In this document: in pieces, positions 9,184 through 17,570 of the stretch
Numbering within the stretch: the first letter of the stretch is position 1
Layout of the letters: every line of letters begins with the position of its first letter
Source of the DNA: an uncultured Acetatifactor sp.
Lineage (GTDB): Bacteria > Bacillota > Clostridia > Lachnospirales > Lachnospiraceae
DNA length: 64,000 nucleotides
Assembly (NCBI GenBank): GCA_910585615.1
Contig: CAJUFO010000015.1
Coordinates: 9,420 to 73,419, forward strand
Reading direction: 5' to 3'
The notes under the pieces: generated by a model
Database searches by the model: none
What the model was told of the DNA's origin: nothing
The model's input: the letters and a program-made list of their open reading frames with translations, nothing else
Made by a program: the position numbers and the translations under genes

Positions 9184-10407
9184 ATGAAGGACATCAGGAT
9201 TGGATTCATCGGACTGGGGGGCAGAGGGTACGGGCTGCTGGAGTGGGCGGTGCTCCCCCAGAAGGAGCAGGTGGTGGCAGTGTGCGATGTCTATGAGGAC
9301 AGGGTGCAGAAGGGCGCCGAGCTGGTAGAGAAGTTCGGACAGGCGAGGCCTGCCGCCTATACTGACTATCATGATGTAATGAAAGATGAGAATGTAAATA
9401 CCGTCATCGTGGCCACCGCCTGGGAGACCCATGTGGAGATCGCGCTGGCCGCCATGTACGCGGGCAAGGCCGTGGCCGTGGAGGTGGGCGGGGCCTATGA
9501 AATCAGGGACTGCTACGACCTGGTGGAGGCCTATGAGAAGACCGGCACGCCCTTCATGCTCCTGGAGAACTGCTGCTTCGGCCGCAGGGAGATGATGGTC
9601 CTGAACATGGTGAAGAAAGGCCTCTTCGGCGAGGTGGTGCACTGCGCCGGAGGGTATCACCACGACCTGCGCAGCGAGATTGCTTTCGGGAAGGAGAACA
9701 GGCACTACAGGCTCCGCAACTACATCAGCAGGAACTGCGAGAACTATCCCACCCATGAGCTGGGCCCCATCGCAAAGGTGCTGGACATCAACCACGGCAA
9801 CCGGATGCTTACTTTAAGCTCCACGGCCTCCAAGGCGGCAGGCCTGCGGGATTATGTCAGGGCCAACAAGAGCGACGACGAGAGGCTCATGAACGAGACC
9901 TTCACCCAGGGGGACGTGGTGAGCACTGTGATCAAATGCGCCAGAGGAGAGACCATCGCCCTGACCCTGGACACCACCCTGCCCAGGTACTACAGCCGCG
10001 GCTTCAACGTCAGGGGCACCAGGGGCATGTACGAGGAGGTCACGGATTCCGTCTTCCTGGACAGGAAGGAGGACAGCGACCATGATTTCGACTGGCTGAA
10101 GCACTGCGTGGGAAACGCCAAGGATTATGAGGAAGAGTACGACCACCCCGTCTGGAAGAAATACATCGAGGAGGGCGTCAAGGGCGGCCATGACGGCATG
10201 GACTGGCTGGAGTTCGAGACCTTCTTCCGCTGCCTGCGGGAGGACGCCCCCATGCCTGTGGATGTGTACGACGCGGCCAGCTGGATGGCAGTGACGGCCC
10301 TGTCCGAGATGTCCATCGCAAAGGGCGGCGCCGTGGTGGATTTCCCTGATTTCACAAAGGGAAAGTGGCATATGATAGTGGATGAGAACGAGCGGGAGCG
10401 GATATGA
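9184..10407 (+). CDS. Gfo/Idh/MocA-family protein with GH109 signature
   Basis: A 407-residue protein with an N-terminal Rossmann fold (GLGGRG at 10-15, binding NAD) and a C-terminal Gfo/Idh/MocA alpha/beta domain. It carries the signature that distinguishes GH109 alpha-N-acetylgalactosaminidases: YPTHELGP (Tyr188, His191), then a hydrophobic strand with the NRGDRM-like motif NHGNRM, and later GGHDGMDWLEF and DVYDAASW. GH109 enzymes hydrolyse alpha-GalNAc with NAD as a redox cofactor. Known members with signal peptides act outside the cytoplasm; this one has none, so its substrate must be imported. The gene overlaps the kinase gene by four bases, so its product and the kinase substrate are probably linked: GalNAc. 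An ordinary sugar dehydrogenase remains possible. Confidence 0.75.
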   Translation: MKDIRIGFIGLGGRGYGLLEWAVLPQKEQVVAVCDVYEDRVQKGAELVEKFGQARPAAYTDYHDVMKDENVNTVIVATAWETHVEIALAAMYAGKAVAVEVGGAYEIRDCYDLVEAYEKTGTPFMLLENCCFGRREMMVLNMVKKGLFGEVVHCAGGYHHDLRSEIAFGKENRHYRLRNYISRNCENYPTHELGPIAKVLDINHGNRMLTLSSTASKAAGLRDYVRANKSDDERLMNETFTQGDVVSTVIKCARGETIALTLDTTLPRYYSRGFNVRGTRGMYEEVTDSVFLDRKEDSDHDFDWLKHCVGNAKDYEEEYDHPVWKKYIEEGVKGGHDGMDWLEFETFFRCLREDAPMPVDVYDAASWMAVTALSEMSIAKGGAVVDFPDFTKGKWHMIVDENERERI

Positions 10408-11486
10408 GCAGAGAAATCGACAGGAACGATATTTTGAAGCATTTTGCAATCGGCACGGTGGCGGAGGGGTACGGCAACGGTCATATCAACGACACCTACC
10501 TGGTCACCATGCCGCGGTACATCCTTCAGAGGATCAATACCTCCATCTTCCGGAATCCGGATCAGCTCATGGAGAACATCGAGAACGTCACGGCGTTCCT
10601 GCGGGAGAGGATCAAAGAGGACGGAGGGGACTTCCAGCGGGGGACGCTTACGGTGGTGCCTACCTTGGAGGGCGGAAGATATTATAAAGTGGATGACGAG
10701 AATGTCTTCCGCGTCTACCGCTTCGTGGAGGGCACCAAGACCATCGAGAACTCAAAAACCCCGGAGGATCTGTACGAGGCGGGGGTGGGCTTCGGCCATT
10801 TCCAGAAGCTTCTGGCGGACTTCCCGGTGGAGAGGCTCCACGAGACTATCAAAGACTTCCACCACACGCCGAAGCGCATAGAGGCCCTGCGGCAGGCCAT
10901 CCGGGAGGACAGGGCGGGCCGGGCGGGCAGCGTCCGGGCGGAGATTGATTTCGCCCTGGAGAACGCCTCCTGGGCAGGCAGCGTGGTGCAGGGGATGGAG
11001 GCGGGCAGGATTCCTGTCCGAGTGACCCACAACGACACCAAAATCAACAACATACTCTTCGACCAGGACACGGGAAAGGCCGTCTGCGTCATCGACCTGG
11101 ACACCGTGATGCCGGGCAGCATGCTCTACGACTTCGGGGACGCCCTGCGCATCGGCGGCTCCACTGCGGCGGAGGACGAGGTGGAGCTGGACAAGGTCTG
11201 GTTCGACGAGAGGGCCTTCGAGGCCTTCGCAAAGGGATACTTAAGCGAGATGCGGGAAGCTTTGACCGAGGATGAGCTGGCGCTGCTGCCTCTGTCCGTG
11301 AAGCTGATGACCTATGAGTGCGGCATCCGGTTCCTCACGGACTACCTGAACGGGGATACCTACTTCAAAATCCACAGAGAGCATCACAACTTAGACCGGG
11401 CCCGGAACCAGTTCAAGCTGGTGGCGGACATTGCGGGCAAGGAAGGATTGCTGGCGAAGATGGTTGAGGCGGCTCTGAAAGGCTGA
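10404..11486 (+). CDS. nahK: N-acetylhexosamine 1-kinase (NahK-like)
   Basis: A 360-residue kinase of the aminoglycoside phosphotransferase fold. It closely follows the pattern of bifidobacterial NahK: GYGNGHINDTYLV near the N terminus, RYILQRINTSIF, FGHFQKLLADF, the catalytic loop RVTHNDTKINNIL (Asp211) and the metal-binding IDLDTVMPGSM. NahK phosphorylates GalNAc or GlcNAc at C1 with ATP, the entry step of the lacto-/galacto-N-biose route. The start overlaps the end of the GH109-like gene (ATGA), implying translational coupling. The phosphorylase, GalT and GalE partners of the Bifidobacterium pathway are not in this window. Confidence 0.85.
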   Translation: MSREIDRNDILKHFAIGTVAEGYGNGHINDTYLVTMPRYILQRINTSIFRNPDQLMENIENVTAFLRERIKEDGGDFQRGTLTVVPTLEGGRYYKVDDENVFRVYRFVEGTKTIENSKTPEDLYEAGVGFGHFQKLLADFPVERLHETIKDFHHTPKRIEALRQAIREDRAGRAGSVRAEIDFALENASWAGSVVQGMEAGRIPVRVTHNDTKINNILFDQDTGKAVCVIDLDTVMPGSMLYDFGDALRIGGSTAAEDEVELDKVWFDERAFEAFAKGYLSEMREALTEDELALLPLSVKLMTYECGIRFLTDYLNGDTYFKIHREHHNLDRARNQFKLVADIAGKEGLLAKMVEAALKG

Positions 11487-11505
11487 AAACTGGATAAGGA
11501 TGAAG

Positions 11506-11539
11506 AGAGGGCTGTCGGTATGTTCCGGCGGCTCTTTTT
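11506..11539 (+). terminator. Rho-independent terminator
   Basis: The stem pairs CTGTCGG with CCGGCGG and AGAG with CTCT across a two-base bulge, followed by five T. It lies 20 bases past the kinase stop and closes the GalNAc operon. Three near-tandem GGGCATTCC-containing units follow at about 11625-11675, with no gene in the 296 bases before the next start. Confidence 0.6.
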
Positions 11540-11782
11540 CAGCTATAATGAAATTGACATGAAGAAGATGGAGGATGCCGGGGTTCAGGTCATTGTGGCG
11601 AAGGTGGGATAGGATGAGGGGCTAGGGCATTCCAATGGAAGAAGGGCATTCCATGGAAGAAGGGCATTCCGGGTAGCGTTTTATGGTAAAATAAGGAAAC
11701 AGCAGTTCCTGCCATCTGTGCTATACTGTATACATGGGGGAGTGTTTCCATAAGCCTCCCCAGGGACAGGGGGGGCGCGGGG

Positions 11783-13009
11783 ATGGACAGGGATGCTGCG
11801 GGCGGCCGGAGACGGCGCCGAAGGATTACATATATGAGCATATTGGGGATCATGCTTCTGCTGCACGTTCTGGCGTGGAGCAGCGAACGGTTCTGCGACT
11901 GGTATGCCGCCCATGTATTTCGGATATGGGTGGAGACCTACGGGCGGGCCATGGGCATGGTTCCTTTTTCTGTTGGGGAGGCGCTGATCGGGCTGGGGCT
12001 GGGCTTCGGGGCGCTGGGAGGAGCTCTGGGGCTGATATGGCTGGCCGGAAGGATGTCCGGACCCGGGGAAGGGCGAAAGCAGGCAGAGGCCCGGGGAGGG
12101 GCGCGGGAGAGGCGGAGGGGCCGGAAGGATGCCCCGCCGGAACGGCCAGGGGCCTTGAGGAGCTTTAGCAGGGCATACTGCACAGGGGCCATGTGGATAC
12201 TGCTGACAGTATTCGTCCTGATGACTCTGAACAGCGCCATACTCTACCATACCTCCGGCTTCGGGGAGAAGTATCTGGAAGCCGCCGCCGCGGAATACGG
12301 CCTGGAGGAGCTGGAGGCGCTGCGGAATTTCGTGGTGGAGCAGTGCAATACCCTGTGCTGCCGGATTCCCAGGAATGAGGACGGCTCCATTTCCTATGGC
12401 GGGGACATGGCGGAGGCGGCAAGGGCAGCCATGGGGGAGCTAGGTACGACTTACAGCGGGCTGGACGGATTCTACCCCGCGCCCAAACCCCTGCGCTGTT
12501 CGGATTTCCTGAGCAGGCGGTACATAGCGGGGTGCTTCTACCCCTTTTCCATGGAAGCCAATTACAATGATGTGATGTACGTGATGAACATGCCTTCCAC
12601 CATGTGCCATGAGCTGGCCCATCTGAAGGGGTTCATCCGGGAGGACGAGGCGAACCTGATCGGGTATCTGGCCTGTGTGGGGTCAGAGGATATCTATTTC
12701 CGTTACAGCGGCTACCTGAGCGTGCTGTATTATATCGACAGGGATTTCCGCCAGGCGGCGGGGTACGAGCGGTATCTGGCGGCAGCGCCCATACTGCCCC
12801 AGGTGCATGAGGACAATGTGTTCCTGACCGAGAGGGAGCGGGCCAGGGTGGAGGAGACGGCATCTGTGGGCGCCGAGGTGGTGGACGCGGTGTCGGACCA
12901 GCTGTCGGACGTGGGGCTTCGGCTCAACGGCGTGCCGGAGGGGAGGCTGAGCTACTGTAAAGTGGTGGGGCTGTTATTGCGGTATTATGATGTGAACGGG
13001 TATCGGTAG
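11783..13009 (+). CDS. DUF3810-type membrane metalloprotease-like protein
   Basis: A 408-residue membrane protein. Two hydrophobic segments lie near the N terminus (about 19-37 and 55-80), then a charged Arg/Gly-rich cytoplasmic loop, a third segment (about 133-155) and a large outer domain. That domain contains the zinc-protease motif CHELAHLKG followed about 10 residues later by EDEAN, the HExxH...E arrangement of DUF3810 proteins. The function of this family is not established; a zinc-dependent peptidase is inferred. An Arg-rich start at 11783 follows a G-rich stretch; a later start at MSILGI is possible. The gene stands alone between intergenic regions. Confidence 0.75.
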   Translation: MDRDAAGGRRRRRRITYMSILGIMLLLHVLAWSSERFCDWYAAHVFRIWVETYGRAMGMVPFSVGEALIGLGLGFGALGGALGLIWLAGRMSGPGEGRKQAEARGGARERRRGRKDAPPERPGALRSFSRAYCTGAMWILLTVFVLMTLNSAILYHTSGFGEKYLEAAAAEYGLEELEALRNFVVEQCNTLCCRIPRNEDGSISYGGDMAEAARAAMGELGTTYSGLDGFYPAPKPLRCSDFLSRRYIAGCFYPFSMEANYNDVMYVMNMPSTMCHELAHLKGFIREDEANLIGYLACVGSEDIYFRYSGYLSVLYYIDRDFRQAAGYERYLAAAPILPQVHEDNVFLTERERARVEETASVGAEVVDAVSDQLSDVGLRLNGVPEGRLSYCKVVGLLLRYYDVNGYR

Positions 13010-13058
13010 GGGGATCGCCTCCGCCGGAATGTCAACAAAAATTCTGTTGGAAGATAAC

Positions 13059-13087
13059 TTTACTTTTCTTCCATATTTTTGTATACT
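13059..13087 (+). promoter_or_regulatory. Sigma-A-type promoter
   Basis: TTTACT (13059-13064) and TATACT (13082-13087) are separated by 17 bp, matching the vegetative consensus well. It precedes the HtrA-like gene by about 130 bases. Confidence 0.5.
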
Positions 13088-13215
13088 TAGAGACAGAAAT
13101 GACTTGTGGCCGCCCCCATTGCATCCTTTCCCCGCCTTGTGCCGGCGCGGACATCAGGCGCTGATTAATCGGGAATTCATGCACGGCGTACCGGGGATAA
13201 GCGAAAGGAGCGCAA

Positions 13216-14871
13216 ATGCCTGACCAGGAGCGGAAAGAGCAGAGAGGCCTTCTCGATGGGCAGAAGGATTTCCACAACGGAAATAAAGAATTCCTCGACG
13301 GAAATAAAGAATTCCTGATAGAGAAGATCAAGGAAAAGCCGGTGAACAAGAAGAAGCTGATCCGCCGGACGATCATCACGGTGTCCATGGCGGTGATCTT
13401 CGGCCTGGTGGCCTGCGTCACCTTCCTTGTGCTGGAGCCGGTGATCAGCAACTGGCTGTACCCGAAGGAGGAGCCGGAGATACAGACCGTGGAGTTCCCG
13501 GAGGATAAGGAGGAGATGTCGCCGGAGGAGATGCTGGCGGAGAACCTTCCCACGGAAAGCCCGGAGCCCACGCCTGCGCCCACCCCCACCCCGGAGCCCA
13601 CACGGAATCCCGGGGACGGCGGGGACACTTACGTGCCGCTGGGGGAAGAGCAGGTGCAGGACATCCTGTCCCAGGTCACCTTCGACCTGAATCATTATAA
13701 GCAGCTGTACACGGCCCTCCACGACTATGGAAACGAGCTGGGCCGCAGCGTCGTGACGGTGACGGCGGTGACCTCCAACCTGGACTGGTTCAACAGCGTG
13801 CAGGAGCGCAGTAACCAGTGCTCCGGCGTCATCATTTTCGAAAACGGCATGGAGCTTTTGATTCTGACGGATTATTCCGCCATCAGGTCCGCGGAAAGGC
13901 TGCTGCTGACCTTCTATGACGAATCCCAGACAGGGGCCCAGCTAAAGCAATATAATGAGGCCACCAATCTGGCGGTGCTTTCAGTGCCGTTGGAGGAGCT
14001 GAGCGATGCGGTAAGGGGCGGGCCAGGGAATGCGCAGGACGGTTTCGAAGCGGGGGTCCAGGACAATCCGACAGGCGCGGGCGCTCCGAGCAATCAGGAT
14101 TCGGATGCCCCGGAAGATGAGAACCCGGACGAGCCGGGAGACCTGGGCGCTTCGGGCAGCCCGGGCCAGGGGAACACAGGGGCCCAGGATTCGGGCGGCC
14201 AGACAGCCCGGAATCCGGAGGAACCGGAGAGCGGGCTCCCCATCGTGGAATTCGGATACTCCAATGCGAAGAGTCTGGCCGGGACGCCGGTCATCGCCGT
14301 GGGCAGCCCCATGGGAACCAGCAATTCCCTGAGCTACGGCATGATAACCGCATCCGGCACCACCGTATCCACAGCGGACAGGAACTACCGGATTCTGCTG
14401 ACGGACATCAGCGGAAGCCAGAACGCCAGCGGCGCCCTGTTCGATTTGCAGGGGAAGATGATCGGATTCATCACGAATCACAGGACAGGCTCGGACATGA
14501 AGAACCTGATCACGGCCTATGGCATCACGGACCTGCAGAGGACTGTGGAGAAGATGTCCAACGGGGCGGAGATCGCCTACCTGGGCATCCGGGGGGAGGA
14601 TGTGCCCCGGGAGGTCAACGCGGAGCTTGGGATCCCCTTCGGGGCCTATGTGGAGGAATTCGACATGGACTCCCCGGCCATGCGGGCCGGCATCCAGCGG
14701 GGGGATGTGATTACGGCCATCGGGGAGAAAGGCGTATCCGGCTTTATGGAATACAGCAACGCGCTGATGGATCTGGAGCCCGGGCAGACAGTGGAGGTCA
14801 CAGTCATGCGGCAGGCCCAGGAAGAATATAAGGAAATGAAGTTCAATATTGAGTTGGGAGGAGTCAGGTAA
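13216..14871 (+). CDS. HtrA/DegP-like protein with degenerate catalytic triad
   Basis: A 551-residue membrane-anchored protein. A charged cytoplasmic head with two NGNKEFL-type repeats is followed by one membrane helix (about 52-76), a Pro/Thr/Glu linker, a trypsin-like domain and a C-terminal PDZ domain (about 455-545, AYVEEFDMDSPAMRAGIQRGD). The fold elements of HtrA are recognisable, but the usual His in ILTNxHV is Ser221 (ILTDYSA) and the Asp before LAVL is Asn251; only the Ser in NASGAL (Ser405) remains. A Gly/Asp/Pro-rich insertion of about 75 residues sits after the LAVL strand. It is probably a pseudoprotease or scaffold. The stop codon abuts the next start, so it is coupled to the YhaM-like gene. 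Confidence 0.8.
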   Translation: MPDQERKEQRGLLDGQKDFHNGNKEFLDGNKEFLIEKIKEKPVNKKKLIRRTIITVSMAVIFGLVACVTFLVLEPVISNWLYPKEEPEIQTVEFPEDKEEMSPEEMLAENLPTESPEPTPAPTPTPEPTRNPGDGGDTYVPLGEEQVQDILSQVTFDLNHYKQLYTALHDYGNELGRSVVTVTAVTSNLDWFNSVQERSNQCSGVIIFENGMELLILTDYSAIRSAERLLLTFYDESQTGAQLKQYNEATNLAVLSVPLEELSDAVRGGPGNAQDGFEAGVQDNPTGAGAPSNQDSDAPEDENPDEPGDLGASGSPGQGNTGAQDSGGQTARNPEEPESGLPIVEFGYSNAKSLAGTPVIAVGSPMGTSNSLSYGMITASGTTVSTADRNYRILLTDISGSQNASGALFDLQGKMIGFITNHRTGSDMKNLITAYGITDLQRTVEKMSNGAEIAYLGIRGEDVPREVNAELGIPFGAYVEEFDMDSPAMRAGIQRGDVITAIGEKGVSGFMEYSNALMDLEPGQTVEVTVMRQAQEEYKEMKFNIELGGVR

Positions 14872-15816
14872 ATGAAATTCATCAGAGATCTGAAGGAGGG
14901 GGACAGGATTTCCGATATCTACCTCTGCAAGCATAAACAGGCGGCAGTGACCAAGAACGGGAAATCCTATGAGAACGTGATCCTGCAGGACAAGACAGGC
15001 GTCATCGACGCAAAGGTCTGGGAGCCGGGCAACCCGGGCATCGGGAACTACGACACCCTGGACTACATCGATGTCTGCGGCGATGTGAACAGCTTCCAGG
15101 GCTCGCTGCAGGTCAGCATCAAGCGGATCCGGGTCTGCCGGGAGGGGGAATACGATCCGGCGGACTATCTGCCGGTGAGCGCAAAGGACAACGACAAGAT
15201 GTACGCGGAGCTTCTGGACATGGTGGACAGCATCCGGAATCCCTGGCTGAAACAGCTCCTGGAGTCCTTTTTCCTGGCTGACGATGAATTTGTCAGAAAA
15301 TTCCGCCATTCTTCTGCCGCAAAAACGGTGCACCATGGGTTTGTAGGCGGATTATTGGAGCATACTTTAAGTGTGGCGAAGCTGTGCGGCTACTATTGCG
15401 GCGCGTATCCGATCCTGAACCGGGATCTCCTGCTGACGGCGGCCATGTGCCATGACATCGGCAAGGTGAAGGAGATTTCCCCTTTCCCGGAAAACGACTA
15501 CACGGATGACGGCCAACTGCTGGGGCATATCGTCATGGGCTCCCAGATGGTGGCGGAGAAGGCGGCGGCAATCCACGGCTTCCCCCATGGGCTGCTGGCC
15601 CAGGTACAGCACTGCATACTGGCCCACCACGGGAAATACGAGTACGGCTCGCCCAAGCTCCCGGCGCTGATGGAGGCCCTGGCGCTGAACTATGCGGACG
15701 ACACGGACGCGAAGCTGGAGACCTTCAAGGAGATACTGGAGAACAACAGCGGGAACCAGGGGTGGCTGGGGTACAACCGGCTGTTCGAGTCCAATCTGCG
15801 GGCTACCAGAGAATAG
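14872..15816 (+). CDS. yhaM: YhaM-type 3'-5' exoribonuclease (OB fold plus HD domain)
   Basis: A 314-residue protein. The N-terminal 100 residues form an OB-fold nucleic-acid-binding domain (KSYENVILQDKTGVIDAKVW). The C-terminal HD domain shows HHGFVGGLLEHTLSVA, the metal-binding CHDIGKVKE and a later HCILAHHGKYEYGSP. This is the domain order and length of YhaM (about 314 residues), which degrades single-stranded RNA and DNA from the 3' end with a metal ion. The start codon follows directly on the stop of the HtrA-like gene, with GGAGG 14 to 10 bases upstream. Confidence 0.9.
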   Translation: MKFIRDLKEGDRISDIYLCKHKQAAVTKNGKSYENVILQDKTGVIDAKVWEPGNPGIGNYDTLDYIDVCGDVNSFQGSLQVSIKRIRVCREGEYDPADYLPVSAKDNDKMYAELLDMVDSIRNPWLKQLLESFFLADDEFVRKFRHSSAAKTVHHGFVGGLLEHTLSVAKLCGYYCGAYPILNRDLLLTAAMCHDIGKVKEISPFPENDYTDDGQLLGHIVMGSQMVAEKAAAIHGFPHGLLAQVQHCILAHHGKYEYGSPKLPALMEALALNYADDTDAKLETFKEILENNSGNQGWLGYNRLFESNLRATRE

Positions 15817-15923
15817 GGACATACGGTTTCGGGCAAAGAATGAAGGACATGCTTAAGAGCAGGATTTGAGAGGAAGTCTTAAATATAGAAGGAATGCCCG
15901 CAAAGGGCGCGTGGAGGTGCAAG

Positions 15924-17072
15924 ATGAAGGTGACGGACGATATTTTGTATGTAGGCGTGGACGATCACGAGGTGGATCTGTTCGAGGGGCAGTATCAGGT
16001 GCCTGGCGGGATGGCCTACAATTCCTATGTGATACTGGACGAGAGGATTGCGGTGATGGATACCGTGGACGCGGGGTTCGGTGCCCTGTGGCTGGGGAAC
16101 GTGGAGGCGGCCCTGGGAGGGCGCAGGCCGGATTACCTGGTGGTGCAGCATATGGAGCCGGATCACTCGGCCTGTATCCCCCTTTTCCTGGAAAAGTATC
16201 CGGAGGCCCAGGTGGTGGCTACCGCCCCGGCCTTTAAGATGATGGACCAGTTCTTCTCTCTGGGGGCTGAGGTGAAGCGGATGCCCGTGGCAAACGGGGC
16301 GGAGCTGGATCTGGGGCGGCATAAGCTGAGCTTCGTGTGCGCGCCCATGGTGCACTGGCCCGAGGTGATGATGACCTATGACCCGGCGGACAAGGTGCTG
16401 TTCTCGGCGGACGGCTTCGGGAAGTTCGGGGCTCTGGACGTGGAGGAGGACTGGGCGGATGAGGCCAGGCGGTATTATATCGGCATCGTGGGGAAGTATG
16501 GCCCCCAGGTGCAGAACGTGCTGAAGAAGGCGGCGGGGCTGGAGATCCGGAAGATCTGTCCGCTCCACGGGCCTGTGCTGGAGGAGAACCTGGAGTATTA
16601 TCTGGGGCTGTATGACAAATGGTCTTCCTATGAGCCGGAGGAGGACGGCGTGGTAGTGGCGTATGCCTCTGTGTACGGGCACACGAAAGCGGCGGCGGCC
16701 CGTCTGGCGGAGGAACTGCGCGACAGGGGCGTGACAGTGGCCGTCTACGACCTGGCCAGGGACGACATGGCGGCGGCAGTGGCGGACGCTTTCCGCTACA
16801 GCAAGCTGGTGCTGGCCTGCAACACCTACAATATGAGCGTCAATCCCTTCATGCACCAGTTCCTCACGGTGCTGGCGGAGCACAGCTATCAGAAGCGCAC
16901 GGTGGGGCTGATCGAGAACGGCTCCTGGGCCCCTGTGGCGGCCAAGGCCATGCGGGGGATGCTGGAGAAGTGCAAGGAGATCACATTTGCGGAAAATACG
17001 GTGACAGTGCTGTCCGCCATGAAGCCCCAGAATGAGGAGCAGATAAAGTCGCTGGCGGCGGAGCTGGCATAG
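15924..17072 (+). CDS. fprA: FprA-type flavodiiron protein
   Basis: A 382-residue A-type flavoprotein. The N-terminal metallo-beta-lactamase-like domain carries the diiron ligands in QHMEPDHSAC and a downstream Asp and His (SADGFG, CPLHGPV). The C-terminal flavodoxin domain has the FMN loop YASVYGHTKAAA. Flavodiiron proteins reduce O2 to water, or NO to N2O, and protect anaerobes. The chosen start, ATG 15924, has GTGGAGG 7 bases upstream; an in-frame upstream ATG at 15894 lacks such a site. No rubredoxin domain or gene is attached, so the electron donor is encoded elsewhere. Confidence 0.92.
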   Translation: MKVTDDILYVGVDDHEVDLFEGQYQVPGGMAYNSYVILDERIAVMDTVDAGFGALWLGNVEAALGGRRPDYLVVQHMEPDHSACIPLFLEKYPEAQVVATAPAFKMMDQFFSLGAEVKRMPVANGAELDLGRHKLSFVCAPMVHWPEVMMTYDPADKVLFSADGFGKFGALDVEEDWADEARRYYIGIVGKYGPQVQNVLKKAAGLEIRKICPLHGPVLEENLEYYLGLYDKWSSYEPEEDGVVVAYASVYGHTKAAAARLAEELRDRGVTVAVYDLARDDMAAAVADAFRYSKLVLACNTYNMSVNPFMHQFLTVLAEHSYQKRTVGLIENGSWAPVAAKAMRGMLEKCKEITFAENTVTVLSAMKPQNEEQIKSLAAELA

Positions 17073-17387
17073 GGCGGCGGATTTTCAGGCAAGCGTTCAC
17101 GGAGGATTTGCCTCGCCGGGGATTGGTGCCGGCTGGGATATGCTTCGCGGAGGTAGCCGGGAGGAGGCGACCGCGAGGCTTTGGTGGGGCCGGTGCGATA
17201 GAGCCAGGTTCCCTGTGGATTTGCTGTGAGGGAAGGGGGCAGGCCTTTCCTGACCCTTGACAGGCTCTCGGAATCTTTGGGGACGGAATCCGGCATCGGA
17301 GCCGGGTAGCACCTGGAACAGCGGGGGAATCGGTTCAGAGAAGCTTCGGAAAGCCGCGTGATATGCGGCCTGGAGATTCCGAGAAGT
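17073..17387. other. Intergenic region, no gene recognised
   Basis: This GC-rich stretch between fprA and the first palindromic element shows scattered short inverted repeats but no open frame with a plausible start and ribosome site. Its base composition and its short direct GGAGG-like tracts suggest decayed coding sequence, which cannot be proved by eye. Confidence 0.4.
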
Positions 17388-17489
17388 TATACTGCCTAAC
17401 GATTTCACTTGCCGTGAAACCAGATTGCATAACGCTGACTGGTTCAATCGCATGATTACATTAGGCAGTATTCAGCGTTATGCAGTATA
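17388..17489 (+). mobile_element. Miniature palindromic element, copy 1
   Basis: A 102-bp unit bounded by TATACTGC and GCAGTATA, one of four near-identical copies in the window. It contains TACTGCCTAA with its complement TTAGGCAGTA, and GCATAACGCTGA with its complement near the right end. This copy differs from the others by ATTGC in place of ACTGC in the internal repeat. It lies 81 bases upstream of rlmD, where it may carry or disturb the promoter. Confidence 0.85.
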
Positions 17490-17570
17490 TCTTGGAGAAA
17501 AGGGGGAATCCGGCAGGATTCGGGAAACGGGAATAGACGTAGAACAATAAAGGATATAACGGGAAAAAGT

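Noticed and set aside
13216..14871. Annotation as an active serine protease
   Set aside because: Two of the three catalytic positions are replaced, so only the fold, not activity, can be claimed.
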